Shown here: in pieces, positions 16,974 through 25,954 of the stretch
Numbering within the stretch: position 1 is the stretch's first letter
Layout: each line of letters opens with the position of its first letter
Notes under the pieces: model-generated
Seen by the model: only the letters and a program-made list of their open reading frames with translations
Databases searched by the model: none
Told to the model about the DNA's origin: nothing
Position numbers and translations under genes: made by a program
Assembly: GCF_907163105.1 (NCBI RefSeq)
Contig: NZ_OU015321.1
Coordinates: 1,798,001 to 1,862,000 of the forward strand
DNA from: Cloacibacterium caeni
GTDB taxonomy: Bacteria > Bacteroidota > Bacteroidia > Flavobacteriales > Weeksellaceae
DNA: 64,000 bases
Direction of reading: 5' to 3'

Positions 16974-17348
16974 TTATTTCTTCGACTGCTTGGAACCAGA
17001 CTTTTTTACAATATCAATTTTAAGCTCACGTTCAGCTATTTCAATAAATCGTTTGAATACTTTTAATTCTTCTTCTTTTTTTGCTAATTGAGCCTCTAGC
17101 TCTTTTATACGCTGTTGTTGAGGATCTTTCATAGGACGACCAATAGTTAATTTATCTTCATAGGTAAATTTACCATATTTTTTTAACCATCTTGGTAGAC
17201 AACTATTGCCTAAAATATTGTAACGTCTTCGAAGTTCTGCTTTAGTAAATAAACCCCTCTCAAATTCACTTACAACTTGACGTTTAAATGCTTCGCTATA
17301 AATTTGTGGGGCAATTGGAATTTTTGAAATTTTCTTTTTTGTTGACAT
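16974..17348 (-). CDS. IS3-family transposase OrfA (HTH, leucine-zipper)
   Basis: A 124-residue DNA-binding half of the transposase. A helix-turn-helix (about 20-60, EAFKRQVVSEFERGLFTKAE) is followed by a coiled coil (about 80-110, QRIKELEAQLAKKEEELKVF). Near its end the codons GTA AAA AAG contain the A AAA AAG heptamer that lets the ribosome slip into orfB. Confidence 0.92.
   Translation of the reverse strand: MSTKKKISKIPIAPQIYSEAFKRQVVSEFERGLFTKAELRRRYNILGNSCLPRWLKKYGKFTYEDKLTIGRPMKDPQQQRIKELEAQLAKKEEELKVFKRFIEIAERELKIDIVKKSGSKQSKK
17001..17007 (-). promoter_or_regulatory. Programmed -1 frameshift heptamer A AAA AAG
   Basis: The heptamer is in the right phase with orfA (gtA AAA AAG) and the orfB frame is -1 relative to orfA. 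Reading after the slip continues VWFQAVEEI into the orfB sequence with no stop. Confidence 0.85.
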
Positions 17349-17397
17349 ATTATCTAATTTTTAGTCAACTTTTTTCAGGACAAGACATCAAATAAAA

Positions 17398-17424
17398 AAA
17401 CTCCTGAAAATTTTCAGGAGTTTT
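17398..17424 (-). terminator. Terminator after the 17446-18012 gene
   Basis: AAACTCCTGAAA and TTTCAGGAGTTT form a long stem with flanking A/T runs, just downstream of the minus-strand membrane protein gene and just outside the IS right end. Confidence 0.8.
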
Positions 17425-17445
17425 GCTTTTTCTCTTTATAATTTT

Positions 17446-18012
17446 TTAGAAGAATTTTCCTCTGTGTCTCATTTGTGGATTATGCATATGTTTCTGCATA
17501 GAAGGCATTTTCAATTGGTCTTTCATCATTTTTATTTGATCCGCCATCATTCCTTGATCGTCTAATCTTTTAGCTTCTTCTAATAATTTTTGAGCTTCTG
17601 CTTTTCTTCCTTTAGAAAGTGCTGCTGCAGCTATATTTAACGTAGCCATTGCTCTATCGTGCTTCATATTTAAACCATATTCTAAAGCTTTTTTCATCAA
17701 TGGTTCTACTTTTGCGGGATGTTCTTGCGCTAGAGTTAGACCTTGTAAATAATGGAAATAACCATATTGAGATTTGTGTAACTGAGATTGGTAGTTTTTA
17801 ATGTAAGTTAACCAATGTGCAGCTTTTACAAAATTCTGTTTTCTCATTTGCCAAAAAGCCAATAAGATGTATTCATTTTTGAAAAATAATAAAATAGGAC
17901 TCAGCGAAAAGAATACGACTACAATTCCCCATCCTATTTGACGGTTCATCATCAGGTAAACTCCCGCAGCAATCATTAAGCCAGCAATTAAAAATTTTAT
18001 GTACTTATTCAT
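17446..18012 (-). CDS. Membrane protein with TPR-like cytosolic domain
   Basis: A 188-residue protein with two N-terminal membrane helices (about 5-22 and 28-46), then an all-helical region with TPR-like periodicity (RQNFVKAAHWLTYIK..., LEYGLNMKHDRAMATLNIAAAALSKGRKAEAQKLLEEA). The tail is rich in Met, His and Gln. I do not recognise a named family; a scaffold role is only a guess. It is the gene next to the IS right end, but the IS lies downstream and leaves it intact. Confidence 0.65.
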   Translation of the reverse strand: MNKYIKFLIAGLMIAAGVYLMMNRQIGWGIVVVFFSLSPILLFFKNEYILLAFWQMRKQNFVKAAHWLTYIKNYQSQLHKSQYGYFHYLQGLTLAQEHPAKVEPLMKKALEYGLNMKHDRAMATLNIAAAALSKGRKAEAQKLLEEAKRLDDQGMMADQIKMMKDQLKMPSMQKHMHNPQMRHRGKFF

Positions 18013-18063
18013 CTCTTAAAATTAGGTGTGCAAATATAAAAATTAGATGTTAGATTTCAGACA

Positions 18064-18558
18064 TTAAACGCTAGTCTTTTTTGTAAAAGTTTGAAAACAA
18101 AAATCATATTGATTCTTTTCGTCTTTTTCATGGCAAGTTTCTTGGGTTTTCTGCCAAATTTTCTCGTCTATTTTTGGAAAATAAGTATCCGCATTTAGCG
18201 TAGCATCTACCAAAGTAATCTCTAATTGGTCTGCCAAATCTATCGTTTGTTCATAAATAGTACCTCCACCAATCACAAAAACATTTTCGTCTATTTTTTT
18301 GGCAAATTTCAATGCTTCTTTAATACTTCCTACGATAAGAATCCCTTCTTCGAACCAATCATTTTTTCTACTAATCACAATATTTGTACGATTAGGAAGC
18401 GGTTTACCAATACTTTCGTATGTTTTTCTGCCCATAATAATTGGGTGACCACTCGTAAGTTCTTTAAAATGTTTTAAATCTTTAGGTAAATGCCAAAGCA
18501 ACTGGTTATCAACACCAATTTCTCTGTTTTTTCCCATTGCTACTACTATTGTAATCAT
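18064..18558 (-). CDS. folA: Dihydrofolate reductase
   Basis: A 164-residue NADPH-dependent reductase making tetrahydrofolate, the target of trimethoprim. The ITIVVAMGKNREIGVDNQLLWHLPKDLKHF start (with the catalytic Asp in LPKDLKHF), IMGRKTYESIG and VIGGGTIYEQ nucleotide-binding motifs are visible. A TAATTTTG -7 box (minus, 18575-18582) lies 16 bases upstream. It is divergent from lemA. Confidence 0.96.
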   Translation of the reverse strand: MITIVVAMGKNREIGVDNQLLWHLPKDLKHFKELTSGHPIIMGRKTYESIGKPLPNRTNIVISRKNDWFEEGILIVGSIKEALKFAKKIDENVFVIGGGTIYEQTIDLADQLEITLVDATLNADTYFPKIDEKIWQKTQETCHEKDEKNQYDFCFQTFTKKTSV

Positions 18559-18644
18559 TTCAAGGTATATTTTACAAAATTAGCATAATATTTGTATATT
18601 TGGTTTACTGAATCACTTAATACACAATTAAAAAAAATTAAACT

Positions 18645-19253
18645 ATGAACAACAAAGGATGTTTTGGCATTGGAACAATAGGTTTGGTGCTGATTGGCGT
18701 AATTGCATTGGTAATATTTTGGGGAATTGGCATTAGAAATGGTTTTGTAGGAAGCGAACAAAACGTAAACGAAAAATGGGCCAATGTAGAAACCGTTTAC
18801 CAAAAAAGAGCAAACCTTATCCCTAATTTAGAAAGAACCGTAAAATCTTATGCTAAATTCGAGCAAGAAACTTTAACCAAAGTAATCGAAGCACGTTCTA
18901 AAGCAACTCAAGTTACGATAGACCCAACTAATATGACTGAAGCAGATTTGGCAAAATTCCAAGCTGCACAAGGTGAATTATCTGGTGCTTTGAGCAGATT
19001 AATGGCAGTGGTAGAACAATATCCTAATCTAAAAGCTGACCAACAATTTATCGATTTCCAAAGAGAATATACTGCGATTGAAAACAGCATAAGAGCAGAA
19101 ACCGTAAACTATAACGCTGCGGTGAAAGAATACAATACTTCTATTAAAGTTTTCCCGAATAATATCATCGCAAATTTCTCTAATTTCAAAGAAAAACCTT
19201 TATTTAAAGCAGATGCAGGTGCTGAAAAAGCTCCTGAAGTTTTCACTGAATAA
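18645..19253 (+). CDS. LemA family protein
   Basis: A 202-residue protein with an N-terminal membrane helix (about 8-28, outside or periplasmic orientation uncertain) and the LemA helical domain starting VNEKWANVETVYQKRANLIP. The function is unknown, but LemA is regularly linked to TPM-domain proteins, as here: its stop TAA overlaps the next ATG by one base (19253). Confidence 0.92.
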   Translation: MNNKGCFGIGTIGLVLIGVIALVIFWGIGIRNGFVGSEQNVNEKWANVETVYQKRANLIPNLERTVKSYAKFEQETLTKVIEARSKATQVTIDPTNMTEADLAKFQAAQGELSGALSRLMAVVEQYPNLKADQQFIDFQREYTAIENSIRAETVNYNAAVKEYNTSIKVFPNNIIANFSNFKEKPLFKADAGAEKAPEVFTE

Positions 19254-19681
19254 TGAGTAATTTTTTAAACAATATTCAAATGGCTTCCCTAGTGGAAGCC
19301 ATTCAACAAGCGGAAGACCATTCTACCGGAGAAATTCGTGTGCATATAGACCAAAACTCAGATGACAATAATGCCAAAATTGCTTTTGACGTTTTTAAAT
19401 CTCTGGGAATGGACAAAACCAAAGAAAGAAATGCCGTACTTTTTCATGTGAATTTTGAACAAAAATACTTAACCATTATTGGCGATAAAGGCATTCATGA
19501 AAAAGTGCATCAAAAATTTTGGAATGATTTGCATGACAAAATAACCTCAGCTTTCTCTCAAGGTCAATATTTCGAAGGTTTGCGAGATGCTATTTTAGAA
19601 ACCGGATTAGAATTAAAAAAATTCTTCCCCATTGACGGAGAAAATCACAATGAATTACCTAATGAAATTACCTTCTCTTAA
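19253..19681 (+). CDS. TPM-domain protein, cytosolic-looking
   Basis: A 142-residue TPM-domain (TLP18.3/Psb32/MOLO-1) protein. The conserved EDHSTGEIRVHI and AVLFHVNFEQKYLTIIGDKGIHEKV stretches are present. There is no signal peptide or membrane helix, unlike the next gene. It overlaps lemA by 1 base and the following TPM gene by 32 bases, so the three are likely translationally coupled. Confidence 0.85.
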   Translation: MSNFLNNIQMASLVEAIQQAEDHSTGEIRVHIDQNSDDNNAKIAFDVFKSLGMDKTKERNAVLFHVNFEQKYLTIIGDKGIHEKVHQKFWNDLHDKITSAFSQGQYFEGLRDAILETGLELKKFFPIDGENHNELPNEITFS

Positions 19682-20456
19682 AAATTTCTTCGTTTTAGTT
19701 TTACTGAGCTGTTGTAGTTTTATTTCAGCACAATATAACGTTCCAGAACCTCCCAGTAAAATTTATCCTGTTTATGACGAAGTAGGCTTACTGAATGCTA
19801 CGGAAACAGAAGAAATTAATCAAAAACTCATCAAATTTGCAGATTCTTCTTCTACAGAAATTTTGGTAGTCATTATTCCTACCACCAATGGAGAAGATGT
19901 AAATTTTGTAGCGACACAATGGGGAGAAAAATGGAAAATCGGAGAAAAAGAACAAGATAACGGCGTTGTTTTCCTCATTGCAACCGAAGACAGAAAAATG
20001 TCTATTCAGCAAGGTCGTGGTGTAGAGCAATACCTTACGGCTTCTGTTGCTGGGCAAATTCTAGATTATTTGGTCACGCCAAATTTCAAAAAAGGGCAAT
20101 GGTTTGCAGGAATAAATTCTGGAACTTCTGCTATAATGGATGCAGTAAGAGGTAAATTTAAACCGCTTTCTGAATCAGAACCTCAACCGATTGATATTTC
20201 CCTGAAACACATTCTTATTTTCGCACTTATTCTGTTCTTTATTATTTATATTTTATCAAAAAGTAATAATGGAGGAGGTTTTGGCAATGATGACGGAGAC
20301 GTGATTATTACCAGAAGAGGAAGAAGAGTCTATCCAGGTGGTTTCTTCCCAGGAAGTTTTGGAGGTGGTTTCGGTGGCGGAAGTTCAGGCGGTGGATTTG
20401 GCGGTTTCGGTGGAGGCGGAAGTTTTGGCGGAGGTGGCGCTTCTGGAGGCTGGTAG
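19650..20456 (+). CDS. TPM-domain protein with Gly-rich tail (YgcG type)
   Basis: Secreted or membrane TPM protein. The ATG at 19650 is preferred to the upstream TTG at 19632, as it gives a cleaner signal peptide (MNYLMKLPSLKNFFVLVLLS, cleavage near ISAQ); ATG 19662 is also possible. The TPM domain follows (YDEVGLLNATETEEIN, STEILVVIIPT, DNGVVFLIATEDRKMSIQQGRG), then one membrane helix (HILIFALILFFIIYIL) and a Gly/Ser-rich tail ending SGGW, a layout typical of YgcG. It overlaps the preceding TPM gene. Confidence 0.87.
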   Translation: MNYLMKLPSLKNFFVLVLLSCCSFISAQYNVPEPPSKIYPVYDEVGLLNATETEEINQKLIKFADSSSTEILVVIIPTTNGEDVNFVATQWGEKWKIGEKEQDNGVVFLIATEDRKMSIQQGRGVEQYLTASVAGQILDYLVTPNFKKGQWFAGINSGTSAIMDAVRGKFKPLSESEPQPIDISLKHILIFALILFFIIYILSKSNNGGGFGNDDGDVIITRRGRRVYPGGFFPGSFGGGFGGGSSGGGFGGFGGGGSFGGGGASGGW

Positions 20457-20490
20457 AAAATTTTGAATCAAGACAAAAATTAAAAAAATA

Positions 20491-20520
20491 AAAAAGCAAC
20501 TCAAAATAGAGTTGCTTTTT
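20491..20520. terminator. Bidirectional terminator between YgcG-like and DUF2807 genes
   Basis: AAAAAGCAACTC and GAGTTGCTTTTT arms form a strong stem with A and T runs on both sides; the flanking genes converge here. Confidence 0.85.
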
Positions 20521-20559
20521 CGGTTTAATAAAATTGGAATATGAAGAAAAATAAAGTTA

Positions 20560-21363
20560 CTAATTTACATTTACGCTTCCACTGCTGCTTTCAGAAGAAG
20601 AAATAACAGGATTTCCCAGTTTTTTAAGATTTACATCCCCACTAGAAGAAGCTTGTGCCGAAGCTTTTTGAGAAACCATCGCAGAAATACTTGCTGATGA
20701 TGAAGCATGAAACTCTCCTTCTTTAACTTCTAAATTTCTTCCGTTAAAATCACCAGAAGAACTGGCGTGAATACTGCCATGCTGCACTTTTCCATCTACA
20801 GAAAAATCACCACTAGAAGAAACTTCGAAACGAGCAAAATCTGCCCAAACTTTTCCAGAAAAACTACCGCTACTTCCTACAGAAATATCTAATTGATTGG
20901 CTTCTAAATGTCCATCTACATCTGCAGAGCTGGAAACATCTACTTTCAGTTTATCTTGCATAAAAGTATCTTTCACCTTTACAGAAGCACTAGAATTCGC
21001 TCTCAATTCATCAAAATCTTTAGCATAAATAATGGCTTTTACTCTTTCTGTAGAAATAGGATTTCTAAAATCAGAATTCACGTAAATTCTTACGCTTTCT
21101 CCGTTTTGTTCTACTTTCACAAATTCAATAATATCTGAAGGCGCAGAAATAACTACTTTTTCTACATCAGATTTCATAATATCTGCATGAATAGAAGTAG
21201 AAACTTCTATGCTATTGAAATCTCCCGAAAATACTTTTTCAGTCATCGGTCCATTTCCTTTTTTGCCTGTGAAAATATCACCAATGCTTCCATCATCAGA
21301 TTTTACATTGATACAAGAAGCTAATGATAAGCTTAAAAGAAAGACAGGAATCGTTTTTTTCAT
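20560..21363 (-). CDS. DUF2807 (GIN domain) lipoprotein
   Basis: A 267-residue lipoprotein with lipobox LASC (Cys17). The mature part is a beta-helix-like DUF2807 domain: repeated VSSSADVDG, VGSSGSFSG, ASSSGDFNG and ASSSASISA units of about 20 residues. It is probably anchored in the outer or inner membrane; the function is unknown. It converges with the YgcG-like gene. Confidence 0.87.
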   Translation of the reverse strand: MKKTIPVFLLSLSLASCINVKSDDGSIGDIFTGKKGNGPMTEKVFSGDFNSIEVSTSIHADIMKSDVEKVVISAPSDIIEFVKVEQNGESVRIYVNSDFRNPISTERVKAIIYAKDFDELRANSSASVKVKDTFMQDKLKVDVSSSADVDGHLEANQLDISVGSSGSFSGKVWADFARFEVSSSGDFSVDGKVQHGSIHASSSGDFNGRNLEVKEGEFHASSSASISAMVSQKASAQASSSGDVNLKKLGNPVISSSESSSGSVNVN

Positions 21364-21488
21364 GATTAATATTTTAATAATTAGACGTTTAGATTTATTT
21401 TTTGTTACAAAATTGCTTTTGGCACAATGCTGAATCGCTTTCTACAAATTTTGTATCTTTAACCCTATAAATATTCAACAATTTAACA

Positions 21489-23618
21489 ATGAAAAATATT
21501 ACATCAATTTTGCTGATGTCTGCATTAGGTTTCAGCATTTCTTGTTCTACCATGAAAGAAAATACCACAAAAATTGATGATACTGCTGTTTTAAACAATC
21601 CTTTTTATAAGAAAAGTACATTGCAGTATCAGGCTCCAGAATTTGACAAAATTAAAGACGAACATTTTGCTCCAGCTTTTGATTATGGTTTAAAAGTAAA
21701 CGAAGCAGAAATTGCTACAATCGTTAGCAACAAGGAAGCCGCAACATTTGAAAACACCATTTTGGCACTTGAAAAAAGCGGGGAAGTATTGAAACGCGCA
21801 CAAATTGTTTTCTACAACCTTACTGGTTCTAATACCAATCCTACTCTACAGAAAATAGAAGAACAATACGCTCCTATTTTTGCATCTCATGCAGATAAAA
21901 TTTATTTAAATTCTGCTCTTTATAATAGAATTAAAGCCATTAAAACAGATGGTTTAGATGCAGAAGACCAAAGATTGTTAGAAGTGTACAAGCAACGTTT
22001 TGAATTGGCTGGTGCTAATCTTTCTGATGCTGACAAAGAGCAAATGAAAAAAATAAACGCAGAATTGGCAACACTTTCTACTCAATTTTCTAGTAAATTA
22101 TTAGAAGCGAGAAAAAAAGGAGCTGTTTTAATTTCAGACGTTAAGGAATTAGACGGATTATCTGCTGATGAAATCGCTGCTGCAGCTACAGATGCTAAAA
22201 ACGCAGGCTACGAAGGCAAATATCTTTTGACTTTGCTCAATACTACTCAACAACCGCTTCTTCAAAATCTTAAAAACAGAGCGACAAGAGAAAAATTATT
22301 CAAAGCTTCTTGGTACAGAGCAGAAAAAGGAGATGAAAATGATACAAGAGCTATCCTCGAAAGACAAGCGAAACTGAGAATGGAGAAAGCGCATCTTATG
22401 GGAAAATCTTCTTACGCTGAACTGAATTTGGTAGACCAAATGGCAAAAAAACCAGAAAACGCAATGAACCTTCTTTACCAATTAGGAAAACCTGCAGTAG
22501 AGCAAGCGAAAAGAGAAATTGTGGATATTCAAGCGCTAATTGATGCTCAAAAAGGCGGCTTCGAACTCGCACCTTGGGATTGGAATTTCTATGCAGAACA
22601 AGTGCGTAAAGCAAAATTTGATTTAGACGAAAACCAAATCAAACCTTATTTTGAAGTGTCCACCGTTTTAGAAAAAGGCGTTTTCTACGCTGCAGAAAAA
22701 TTCTACGGAATTACCTTCAAAGAAAGAAAAGATTTACCAGTTTATCATCCAGATGTAGTAGCTTATGAAGTATTTGATAGAGACGGAAAATCTTTAGCGA
22801 TTTATTACTTAGATTTTTATACCAGAGATAATAAAAATGGTGGCGCTTGGATGAGTAACTTCGTAGAACAATCATTCATGACGGGAACTAAACCTGTAAT
22901 TGTAAATGTGTTCAACTACCAAAAACCGGCTCCAGGAAAACCTTCATTAATTTCTTATGATGATGTGTCTACCATGTTCCACGAATTTGGTCACACTTTG
23001 CACGGACTTTTTGCCAACCAAAAATACATTACCATTTCTGGAACCAATGTTCCTAGAGATTTTGTAGAATTTCCTTCTCAAATCAATGAATTTTTTGCGC
23101 TAGAGCCTTCAGTTCTTAAAAATTATGCACTACACTATGAAACCAAACAACCAATGCCTCAAACTTTGGTAGATAAAATTAAAAAAGCCGCTACTTTTAA
23201 CCAAGGTTATGCCACTACAGAATTGGTTTCTGCGGCAACATTAGATATGGCTTGGCATTCTGTAAAATCTGATGCCGAAATAAAACCTACTTTAGATTTT
23301 GAAAAAGAAGTCTTAACCAAATACGGATTTACTTTGCCACAAGTTCCGCCAAGATATCATTCTCCTTACTTTGCTCACATTTGGGGAGGCGGTTATTCTG
23401 CAGGTTATTACGCTTATATGTGGAGCGATGTTCTGAATGCAGATGCTTGGAAATGGATTACGGACAATGGTGGAATGACCAGAGAAAACGGCGATCGTTT
23501 CAGAAAATATATTCTATCTGTAGGAAATTCTGTAGACTTGAATCAAGCGTTCAAAGATTTTACAAGAAGAACTCCAGACATTAAACCACTTCTACAAAAC
23601 AAAGGATTTGTGAAATAG
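21489..23618 (+). CDS. M3-family zinc peptidase (oligopeptidase A / Dcp type)
   Basis: A 709-residue metallopeptidase. The active-site motif is HEFGH at 498-502 within MFHEFGHTLHGL, with the third ligand Glu in the downstream DFVEFPSQINEFFA segment. The N-terminus has a signal with SISC lipobox (Cys19), so this copy is probably a periplasmic lipoprotein that degrades short peptides, not cytosolic. The C-terminal YSAGYYAYMWSDV block is typical of M3A. Confidence 0.92.
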   Translation: MKNITSILLMSALGFSISCSTMKENTTKIDDTAVLNNPFYKKSTLQYQAPEFDKIKDEHFAPAFDYGLKVNEAEIATIVSNKEAATFENTILALEKSGEVLKRAQIVFYNLTGSNTNPTLQKIEEQYAPIFASHADKIYLNSALYNRIKAIKTDGLDAEDQRLLEVYKQRFELAGANLSDADKEQMKKINAELATLSTQFSSKLLEARKKGAVLISDVKELDGLSADEIAAAATDAKNAGYEGKYLLTLLNTTQQPLLQNLKNRATREKLFKASWYRAEKGDENDTRAILERQAKLRMEKAHLMGKSSYAELNLVDQMAKKPENAMNLLYQLGKPAVEQAKREIVDIQALIDAQKGGFELAPWDWNFYAEQVRKAKFDLDENQIKPYFEVSTVLEKGVFYAAEKFYGITFKERKDLPVYHPDVVAYEVFDRDGKSLAIYYLDFYTRDNKNGGAWMSNFVEQSFMTGTKPVIVNVFNYQKPAPGKPSLISYDDVSTMFHEFGHTLHGLFANQKYITISGTNVPRDFVEFPSQINEFFALEPSVLKNYALHYETKQPMPQTLVDKIKKAATFNQGYATTELVSAATLDMAWHSVKSDAEIKPTLDFEKEVLTKYGFTLPQVPPRYHSPYFAHIWGGGYSAGYYAYMWSDVLNADAWKWITDNGGMTRENGDRFRKYILSVGNSVDLNQAFKDFTRRTPDIKPLLQNKGFVK

Positions 23619-23656
23619 ATAAAATGTGAATTTTACTTCGCAAGTCAATAGTGAAT

Positions 23657-23689
23657 AAAAAACCGCAGAAACGACTTCTGCGGTTTTTT
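23657..23689. terminator. Bidirectional terminator between M3 peptidase and the next gene
   Basis: ACCGCAGAA and TTCTGCGGT arms with long A and T runs on both sides lie between convergent genes. Confidence 0.85.
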
Positions 23690-23690
23690 T

Positions 23691-24575
23691 TTATTTTTTC
23701 TCTTGTTCTTGATATCTTTCAGGATGTCTTTTCTTTTGGTCTTCTTGAATTTTTTCTAAAACTTCTGTTTTCATAATCATCAAATGATTACTTTTTGCAT
23801 TCCAAAGGCTAGTATATTTTTTAGAAACCACGGTATAACTTTCCCAATTGGTAAATTTTTGGTAGAGCAACAGTGTACAAATATCGGTAGGCGTAATAAA
23901 TGGCCAATCTTCTAAAACGTGTGAGTGAATTCCGCTTATTGTTTTGCCAACTTTTTCATCATAAATTTTAAAAGAAAGCAAACTGTTATGTAGTTTTTGT
24001 ACTTTTTTAATGCTACTATCTTTGTTAAAATCAATTAAATAATCGTTTCCAAAAAGCACTAAATTATTGAGATTAGTTCCGCTCAAAAAATACACTTTTT
24101 TTTCTTTATTTTTATTGATTATCGGAACAATATTATAATTTACATTATTGTAAAATTTAAAAATGGTATCCGTTTTTAATCTTTCCTGAGCTGCTTTTCT
24201 GATGGTAAAATATTCTTTTTCCACCTCAGTAAAATCTCTTTCGGACAAATCTATTTTAGAATTCCTTGGTTCATAACTTGTAGGAAAAGAAATGGTTCCT
24301 ATCACTTTATTTTCTTTGGAATAAAATACACAAGTTGGCACTTCATCCTCTTTAATGTATGAAAAATAACCACCTATGTTATCTCTTTCTTTATAGTTTT
24401 CAATAAAAACATCAGTTCCATACCAACTTGCCATTTCACTTCTGTAAAGCTGAATGCCTTCGTCTTTTATTTCTTGTGCAATTTTTTCAAGATTTTGAGC
24501 TGACAGTTGAATACTGAACATCACGAACAGTAAAAGGTAAAAGGTTTTAATTTTCATGGTTTTAATTTTATTCAA
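23691..24575 (-). CDS. Unrecognised secreted protein
   Basis: A 294-residue protein with a signal peptide; the likely start is MKIKTFYLLLFVMF (ATG at 24557) rather than the ORF's first Met, with cleavage near LSAQ. The mature protein starts NLEKIAQEIKDEGIQLYRSEMASWYGTDVF and is rich in Lys, Tyr and Asn, ending in a charged tail (KKRHPERYQEQEKK). No catalytic motif is obvious. I do not recognise the family. Confidence 0.7.
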   Translation of the reverse strand: MNKIKTMKIKTFYLLLFVMFSIQLSAQNLEKIAQEIKDEGIQLYRSEMASWYGTDVFIENYKERDNIGGYFSYIKEDEVPTCVFYSKENKVIGTISFPTSYEPRNSKIDLSERDFTEVEKEYFTIRKAAQERLKTDTIFKFYNNVNYNIVPIINKNKEKKVYFLSGTNLNNLVLFGNDYLIDFNKDSSIKKVQKLHNSLLSFKIYDEKVGKTISGIHSHVLEDWPFITPTDICTLLLYQKFTNWESYTVVSKKYTSLWNAKSNHLMIMKTEVLEKIQEDQKKRHPERYQEQEKK

Positions 24576-24600
24576 AAATAAGGAATATTTCGTTTAAATT

Positions 24601-25737
24601 TTAGGTGATAAAATCCAAATAATTCTTCTTAGTTATTAAACTAAATTCTGCATCGGGATAAGCTTTTGCAAAAGCAGTTGGTATTTTTGCTTTTTTGTTT
24701 TCATTCCATTTAAATTCAAAAGCAGAAAGTTTTTCGGCATCTTCTTCTAACCAATCCAATTCCTGCCTATCATAAGTTCTCCAAAAATAATTGGCTCTAA
24801 ATATTTTGTGATACTCTTGTTTTTTTATTCTTTCCGAAGCCAAATAATTTTCCCATAAATCACCTACATCTGTTCTATTTTGAAGAGAATTATAGTTATT
24901 AATAATTGCATTTCTTATTCCGTTATCATAAAAATACCATCTGCTGGTTTTGGTAATTTCTTTGCGTAAATTTCTAGAAAAACCTTCTACTTTAAACAAA
25001 ATAAAAACTTTAGTGAGCAAATCAAGATATCGTTCTACCGTATTCTTAGACATTTGAAGTTGATTTCCTAATTCTTGAAGAGAAACTTCTTTACCGATTT
25101 GAAGGGCAATTAATCTAAGTAAATCATAAATTTTATTAGAGTTTTTAATGCCATCAAAAATCAGAATATCTTTCAACAAATAAGAACTCACAATTTCCCT
25201 GAGATAGTTTTGCTTTTCTTCCCATGATGAATATTGTGTAAGTTCGGGATATCCTCCAAAAATCAATCTGGTTTCTAAATTTTCGGCGGTCTGTTTATAG
25301 TTTTCGTAGTTAGAAAACTCAATTTGGGAAAGCGGATATAGAAAAAGGGTATTTTTTCTGCCAACCAAAGGTTCTCCTAATTTATTAGCCAAATCAAACA
25401 TAGAAGAACCGGTTGCAATAACCTTTATTCCTTCGATATGATCTACAATAAATTTTAAAATTAACCCAATATCTTGTACAGCTTGTGCTTCATCTATGAC
25501 CAATAGCCCAATATTCTGAAATAATCTTGTATAATTTTCGAGAGTTCTTTCTTCTAAAAGACGAGCGTCATTTAAATCTTCCCCATTCAGTTGCAATACT
25601 TTTTCTTCTACAGTTTCTAAATATTTTTTAATCAATTGGGTTTTTCCAACACGTCTTGCTCCCAATAAAACAAGCACTTTATTGGGTTTAAGATTATTTT
25701 TAAAATTATCGAGCACTGCTCTTTTTACATAGCTCAT
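24601..25737 (-). CDS. AAA_14 / DUF4143 ATP-binding protein
   Basis: A 378-residue P-loop protein. Walker A is GARRVGKT (26-33), Walker B is LLVIDEAQ, and the sensor-like TGSS stretch follows. A DUF4143 domain (about 195-300, with a winged-helix-like LQELGNQLQMSKNTVERYLDLL) completes it. This family is widespread, sometimes associated with toxin-like or mobile genes, and has no clear function. It stands alone, facing a region with two operator-like dyads at 25792-25837. Confidence 0.87.
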   Translation of the reverse strand: MSYVKRAVLDNFKNNLKPNKVLVLLGARRVGKTQLIKKYLETVEEKVLQLNGEDLNDARLLEERTLENYTRLFQNIGLLVIDEAQAVQDIGLILKFIVDHIEGIKVIATGSSMFDLANKLGEPLVGRKNTLFLYPLSQIEFSNYENYKQTAENLETRLIFGGYPELTQYSSWEEKQNYLREIVSSYLLKDILIFDGIKNSNKIYDLLRLIALQIGKEVSLQELGNQLQMSKNTVERYLDLLTKVFILFKVEGFSRNLRKEITKTSRWYFYDNGIRNAIINNYNSLQNRTDVGDLWENYLASERIKKQEYHKIFRANYFWRTYDRQELDWLEEDAEKLSAFEFKWNENKKAKIPTAFAKAYPDAEFSLITKKNYLDFIT

Positions 25738-25764
25738 GAGGTTTATTTTTCAAAATTCACCCTA

Positions 25765-25837
25765 CAAAGATATACATTTTTTGTAAATTACGTCAGTTAA
25801 CTGACTTATTTTATATTAATTCCGTCAATACAATGAC
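25765..25837 (-). promoter_or_regulatory. Promoter with two GTCA-N6-TGAC operator-like dyads
   Basis: Minus-strand TATCTTTG (25765-25772) is a -7 box for the AAA_14 gene. GTCAGTTAACTGAC (25792-25805, a perfect 14-bp palindrome) and GTCAATACAATGAC (25824-25837) lie about 32 bases (three helical turns) apart and each is followed by TTA. The first overlaps the expected -33 region, as would suit a Crp/Fnr-like or other dimeric regulator. Confidence 0.55.
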
Positions 25838-25954
25838 TTAATTTAGATAAATTGTGTCATCTATTTTATAAACTGAATCTAAAAAATTCTTAAAAACTAT
25901 TCTCATCATATAAGTTTTCAAAATTTTAAAAATTAAAATTTTTAGATTTGTGAC

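Larger units (their letters stand above)
16040..17383 (-). mobile_element. IS3-family insertion sequence, complete
   Basis: The element is about 1.34 kb, bounded by imperfect inverted repeats of about 21 bases: left TTGTCCTAAAAAAGGTTGACT and right, read inward, TTGTCCTGAAAAAAGTTGACT (two mismatches). It carries orfA and orfB in -1 relation with an A AAA AAG slippery heptamer at 17001-17007. Both open frames and the DDE triad look intact. I see no clear target-site duplication: the flanks are ATGAG on the left and GACAT on the right. Confidence 0.9.

Noticed and set aside
16035-17388. A target-site duplication at the IS3 ends
   Set aside because: The flanking bases (ATGAG and GACAT) do not match in direct orientation, so no TSD is claimed.
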